Of a stretch of DNA of 53,751 nt, positions 50,818 through 53,751 are shown piece by piece. Source of the DNA: Hoeflea sp. (GTDB taxonomy: Bacteria; Pseudomonadota; Alphaproteobacteria; Rhizobiales; Rhizobiaceae); the NCBI RefSeq assembly GCF_014359905.1, contig NZ_JACIYP010000027.1:1-53751 (forward strand), in the 5' to 3' direction. Each line of letters opens with the position of its first letter. The stretch's first letter is position 1. The notes under the pieces are model-generated. The model did no database searches, was not told the origin of the DNA, and saw only the letters and a program-made list of their open reading frames with translations. A program made the position numbers and the translations under genes.

Positions 50818-53409
50818 TCACTGGCGATCGGGCAAAGCGTAGGCGATCACGTAGTCCCCGATGGGCGTTTCCATGAAATGGTGACCTCCGGGCGCGATCA
50901 CGAGGTACTGGCGACCGTCCACCTCATAGGTCATCGGCGTCGCCTGGCCACCCGCGGGCAACACGGTCTGCCACACCACGTCGCCGGTCTCGATATCGAT
51001 CGCCCGCAGCAGGTCGTCGGTCGCAGCGGCAATGAAAATCAGCCCGCCCGCGGTGACCAATGGGCCGCCATTGTTGGGCGTTCCGATGTTGAAAGGCAGC
51101 ATCGAGGGGATGCCGAACGGCCCATTCTTGCGCGCGGTGCCGATCGGCTGATCCCAGAGGGTTTCGCCGGTTGCAAGGTCGATGGCGCGGATGCCGCCAT
51201 AGGGAGGCTGCTTGCACAACAGGCCGGTCGGCATGCGCCAACCTGCATTGACGGCGATCGCGTAGGGCGATCCGGCCTGGGCGCCGGCTTCGCCGCCACC
51301 GCCTTCGCCGCCTTCAATGATCGGCTTGATGCCCTGCTCGTCCGCCTCCTCGCGCGGGATCAGGCGGTTGTAGTTGGGCATGTCGTTGTAGTTGGCGATC
51401 AGGATGCCGCGCTCGACATCAACGGCAATGCCGCCCCAGTCATTGCCGCCATTGTAGCCCGGATACTGGATCCAGCGGCGGTCGGCGGTCGGCGGGGTGT
51501 ATTCACCGTCATAGGCGGCGCGGCGAAACTGGATCCGGCACCACAGCTGGTCAAGCGGGCTCATGCCCCACATGTCCCTCTCCGTCAGCGGCGGTTGGCT
51601 CAGAGTGGCATAGGTGGAATAGGGCTGCGTCGGCGACAGGTTTTCCGGCTCGACGCCTCCTGTCGGCACGTCGCGTTCCTCGACAGGAAACAACGGCTCG
51701 CCGGTCTGCCGGTCCAGAATGAAGATCGGGCCCTGCTTGCTGGGCAGGATCATGGCCGCAACCGGGCCGTTCTCGCCCGGAAAATCGATCAGCGTCGGCT
51801 GGGATCCGAGATCGTAGTCCCAGACATCGTAATGCACGGTCTGGAATTTCCAGACCACGTCGCCGGTTTCCACATCCACTGCGACCACTGAGGTCGAGAA
51901 TTCATTCTCGGCTTCCGAGCGGTTCCCGCCATAATAGTCCACGGAGGAATTGCCCATCGGCAGATAGACAAGCCCAAGCTCTTCATCGCCGGAGGCAAGG
52001 GTCCACATGTTGGGCGTGCCGCGGGTGTAGACCTCGCCTTCAGGCGGCAAGCCCTTGAGGCCGGGCTTGCCCATGTCCCACGCCCAGGCGAGTTCTCCGG
52101 TCACGGCATCATAGCCGCGGATGACGCCCGAGGGCGCGTCCTCGGCCTGGCCGTCCTTGACCTGGGCGCCGGTCACGGCGATGCCGCGCACGATTGTGGG
52201 CGGACCCGACACGGCGTACCAGCCGGGAACGGTGCTGCCGATCCCCTCGTTGAGATCGACGATGCCGTTCTGGCCGAAATCGGCGCAGAGCTGGCCGGTG
52301 GCCGCATCAACGGCGATCATCCGCGCGTCGAGCGTGGTCTCGATCACCCGCTCGGCGCAGAGCGCGCCGGCTTCAGCATCCGGATTCGCATAATGGGCCA
52401 CGCCGCGGCATGTCGCGCCATAGGGGATCGCATCGGCGGAGACGCCGGGATCGTAGCGCCACTCTTCCTTGCCGGTGGCCGCATCGATTGCCACCATGAT
52501 GTTCATGGCGGTGCAGATGAACAGGCTGTCCCCGACCTTCAGCGGCGTGTTCTCGGGCGAGTACTTGCCTTCGGCGTCGCCGGTCGGCATGTCGCCAGAG
52601 CGGAATTCCCAGACCTGCTCGAGGTCCGACACGTTGTCGCGTGTGATCTGGTTGAGGGGCGAATAGCGCTGTCCCTCGTGGGTCCCGCCATAGGCCGGCC
52701 AGTCCGTGCCGGCCTCAAGGGTCTGCGCCGGATGCAAGACAGAGGTTCCGCGCGCCGGTTCGACGACGGCGGCGGGGACGTCACCGGGCGCGGGGTCAGC
52801 CTGCGCCGCGGCGGGGGCGACTGCCTCATCGGTCGGTGCAGCTTCGCCGGCTGGCGCGTCATCTGCCTGGGCTGGCTCGACCGCCTGCGGCGCCTCAGAC
52901 TGGGCTGACGCACGCTCCGCCGCAAAGGCGGAAAATGCCAACCCAACGGCTAACAGGACAGCAAGAGGCTGATAGGCCTTGCCGTGCCGGGCAATATATT
53001 TGTGGGATGCGGCACGGGACGAGAAAATCGGTATGGTCAGGGCGACCAGCACAAGAATGATGGTGGGCGCCACGACCCGCGGCACCAGCGGCCATGGCTG
53101 AAACCCGACCTCCCAGAGAGCCCAGATCAGCGTACCGATCCAGATCAGAAAATAGATGCCGACCCCGATGATTTCCTGCCGCAGCAACAGGTAACCGCTG
53201 GCAATCAGACCTAACCCGGCGATGGCGTAGTACCATGACCCGCCAAGCGAGATGAGCCAGACGCCGCCGGCGCCAAGCACGAGCCCCAGAAGGAGAACGA
53301 GAACGCCGACGAAGGATATGTAGACGGAGCCAAGGGAATAGCCGGAGTCCCCCGCGCCGCGTTGCGTTTCGAAATCTTCAGTGCCGGTAACGGGTCTGTC
53401 GGCGCGCAT
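50818..53409 (-). CDS. Membrane-bound PQQ-dependent dehydrogenase (glucose/quinate/shikimate family)
   Basis: An 863-residue quinoprotein. Five N-terminal membrane helices (about 25-165) anchor it, and a beta-propeller (about 235-863) lies in the periplasm, passing electrons to ubiquinone. Family features are DWPAYGGTHEGQRYSPLNQI, YGATCRGVAHYA, TVHYDVWDYDLGSQPTLID, QYPGYNGGNDWGGIAVD and GGHHFMETPIGDYVIAYALP. Between membrane and propeller is a low-complexity Ala/Pro/Asp/Glu linker of about 60 residues (ASAQSEAPQAVEPAQADDAP onwards), unusual in length. I start at the second of two ATGs (GGGGAG 3 nt further up); 53412 is possible. No pqq biosynthesis genes are in view. Substrate not predictable: glucose, quinate or other polyols. 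Confidence 0.92.
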   Translation of the reverse strand: MRADRPVTGTEDFETQRGAGDSGYSLGSVYISFVGVLVLLLGLVLGAGGVWLISLGGSWYYAIAGLGLIASGYLLLRQEIIGVGIYFLIWIGTLIWALWEVGFQPWPLVPRVVAPTIILVLVALTIPIFSSRAASHKYIARHGKAYQPLAVLLAVGLAFSAFAAERASAQSEAPQAVEPAQADDAPAGEAAPTDEAVAPAAAQADPAPGDVPAAVVEPARGTSVLHPAQTLEAGTDWPAYGGTHEGQRYSPLNQITRDNVSDLEQVWEFRSGDMPTGDAEGKYSPENTPLKVGDSLFICTAMNIMVAIDAATGKEEWRYDPGVSADAIPYGATCRGVAHYANPDAEAGALCAERVIETTLDARMIAVDAATGQLCADFGQNGIVDLNEGIGSTVPGWYAVSGPPTIVRGIAVTGAQVKDGQAEDAPSGVIRGYDAVTGELAWAWDMGKPGLKGLPPEGEVYTRGTPNMWTLASGDEELGLVYLPMGNSSVDYYGGNRSEAENEFSTSVVAVDVETGDVVWKFQTVHYDVWDYDLGSQPTLIDFPGENGPVAAMILPSKQGPIFILDRQTGEPLFPVEERDVPTGGVEPENLSPTQPYSTYATLSQPPLTERDMWGMSPLDQLWCRIQFRRAAYDGEYTPPTADRRWIQYPGYNGGNDWGGIAVDVERGILIANYNDMPNYNRLIPREEADEQGIKPIIEGGEGGGGEAGAQAGSPYAIAVNAGWRMPTGLLCKQPPYGGIRAIDLATGETLWDQPIGTARKNGPFGIPSMLPFNIGTPNNGGPLVTAGGLIFIAAATDDLLRAIDIETGDVVWQTVLPAGGQATPMTYEVDGRQYLVIAPGGHHFMETPIGDYVIAYALPDRQ

Positions 53410-53751
53410 CATCGTCTCCCCAATAGTGCATTTGTTATCTAGTTCTTTTGTTGTCCAACGCGGGCAGAGTGATTGTGTTCCCAAAAAGGCAGATTTTCTG
53501 CGCCGCCGCCCGATCCCTCCAGGTGGAACGGGTCGCCGGGGTGTTGTTAGCCCGGAAACGGGCGACCTCCTGCGCGCCGCAACGAGGGTAGCGGCGCACA
53601 CGAGGTACGACGAGAATTTTTCCCGATCGAAGAAGCCGCATTCCGTCCCGATCCGGCGTTCCGACCGCCATGGCGGCGCCGACAAGGGTGCTCTTTGGCT
53701 GCCGGATGAAAGATAAGGCGTGTTTTCTCGGAACTATCGGCCCGCGCCTCG
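53410..53751. other. Right-edge spacer with candidate structured RNA
   Basis: The promoter region of the dehydrogenase and beyond, with no convincing gene. It holds a GCCCG-GAAA-CGGGC hairpin (53550-53563), an overlapping outer repeat GGTCGCC/GGCGACC (53531-53567), and a third stem GCGCCGC/GCGGCGC nearby, around 53571-53600. A gene may start beyond the window. Confidence 0.4.

Noticed and set aside
1..53751. CRISPR array, prophage or defence island
   Set aside because: No regularly spaced repeats, and no Cas, phage structural or restriction genes were seen on either strand.

Overview
The window looks like a chromosomal segment of a high-GC alphaproteobacterium of the order Hyphomicrobiales (Rhizobiales). 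The evidence is a full-length cyclic beta-1,2-glucan synthase of the NdvB/ChvB type, an FnrN-type regulator with an anaerobox next to it, a sigma-EcfG-type promoter (GGAAC-N17-CGTT), an interspersed element of the kind common between rhizobial genes, and overall codon and GC style. A Hoeflea-, Mesorhizobium- or Rhizobium-like host is my inference; no rRNA or strain marker is present.

Layout. 0-3.4 kb: three small alpha+beta-fold enzymes (tautomerase, NIPSNAP, ABM) and a small basic protein, divergent from a LysR regulator with a clear palindrome between them, then a lower-GC secreted SH3-like protein gene. 3.4-6.4 kb: recQ, an internally deleted IS481-type element, tRNA-Pro(CGG) and a small membrane protein. 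6.5-10.1 kb: a D-threonine-aldolase-type PLP enzyme and two coupled glycosyltransferase-like proteins, the second lacking its acidic motif. 10.1-16.7 kb: an RND efflux pair behind an 8+8 bp palindrome, mogA and a GMC oxidoreductase. 16.8-24.7 kb: fnrN, a divergent ATPase/FtsX-permease/HlyD exporter, and an opposing copper-delivery cluster (cupin, cytochrome c, DUF2946-like, PCuAC, SCO1). 25-34.4 kb: a stress promoter, a small coupled ORF, the 2835-residue cyclic glucan synthase, and the C-terminal remnant of a catalase. 34.5-37.8 kb: a CopG-type regulator and two paralogous PHB-depolymerase-type esterases, separated by a spacer rich in inverted repeats. 37.9-41.5 kb: PilZ and GAF-PAS-GGDEF-EAL proteins and a very AT-rich non-coding island. 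41.5-48.9 kb: a four-gene overlapping beta-oxidation operon (fadE-fadI-fadJ-acetyl-CoA hydrolase). 49.3-53.4 kb: a DUF4112 protein coupled to an FNT channel, and a membrane PQQ-dependent dehydrogenase with an unusual linker; the last 340 bases hold a candidate structured RNA.

Common themes are envelope and stress physiology (glucan, efflux, exporter, c-di-GMP), micro-oxic respiration and copper supply (fnrN, SCO1, PCuAC), and carbon storage and lipid turnover (PHB esterases, fad operon). I see no CRISPR array, prophage or complete mobile element, and no clearly new multi-gene defence or metabolic system. The least explained items are the catalase/glucan-synthase junction, the AT-rich island, the perfect 18-bp hairpin between the esterases, the degenerate glycosyltransferase partner, and the structured segment at the right edge.
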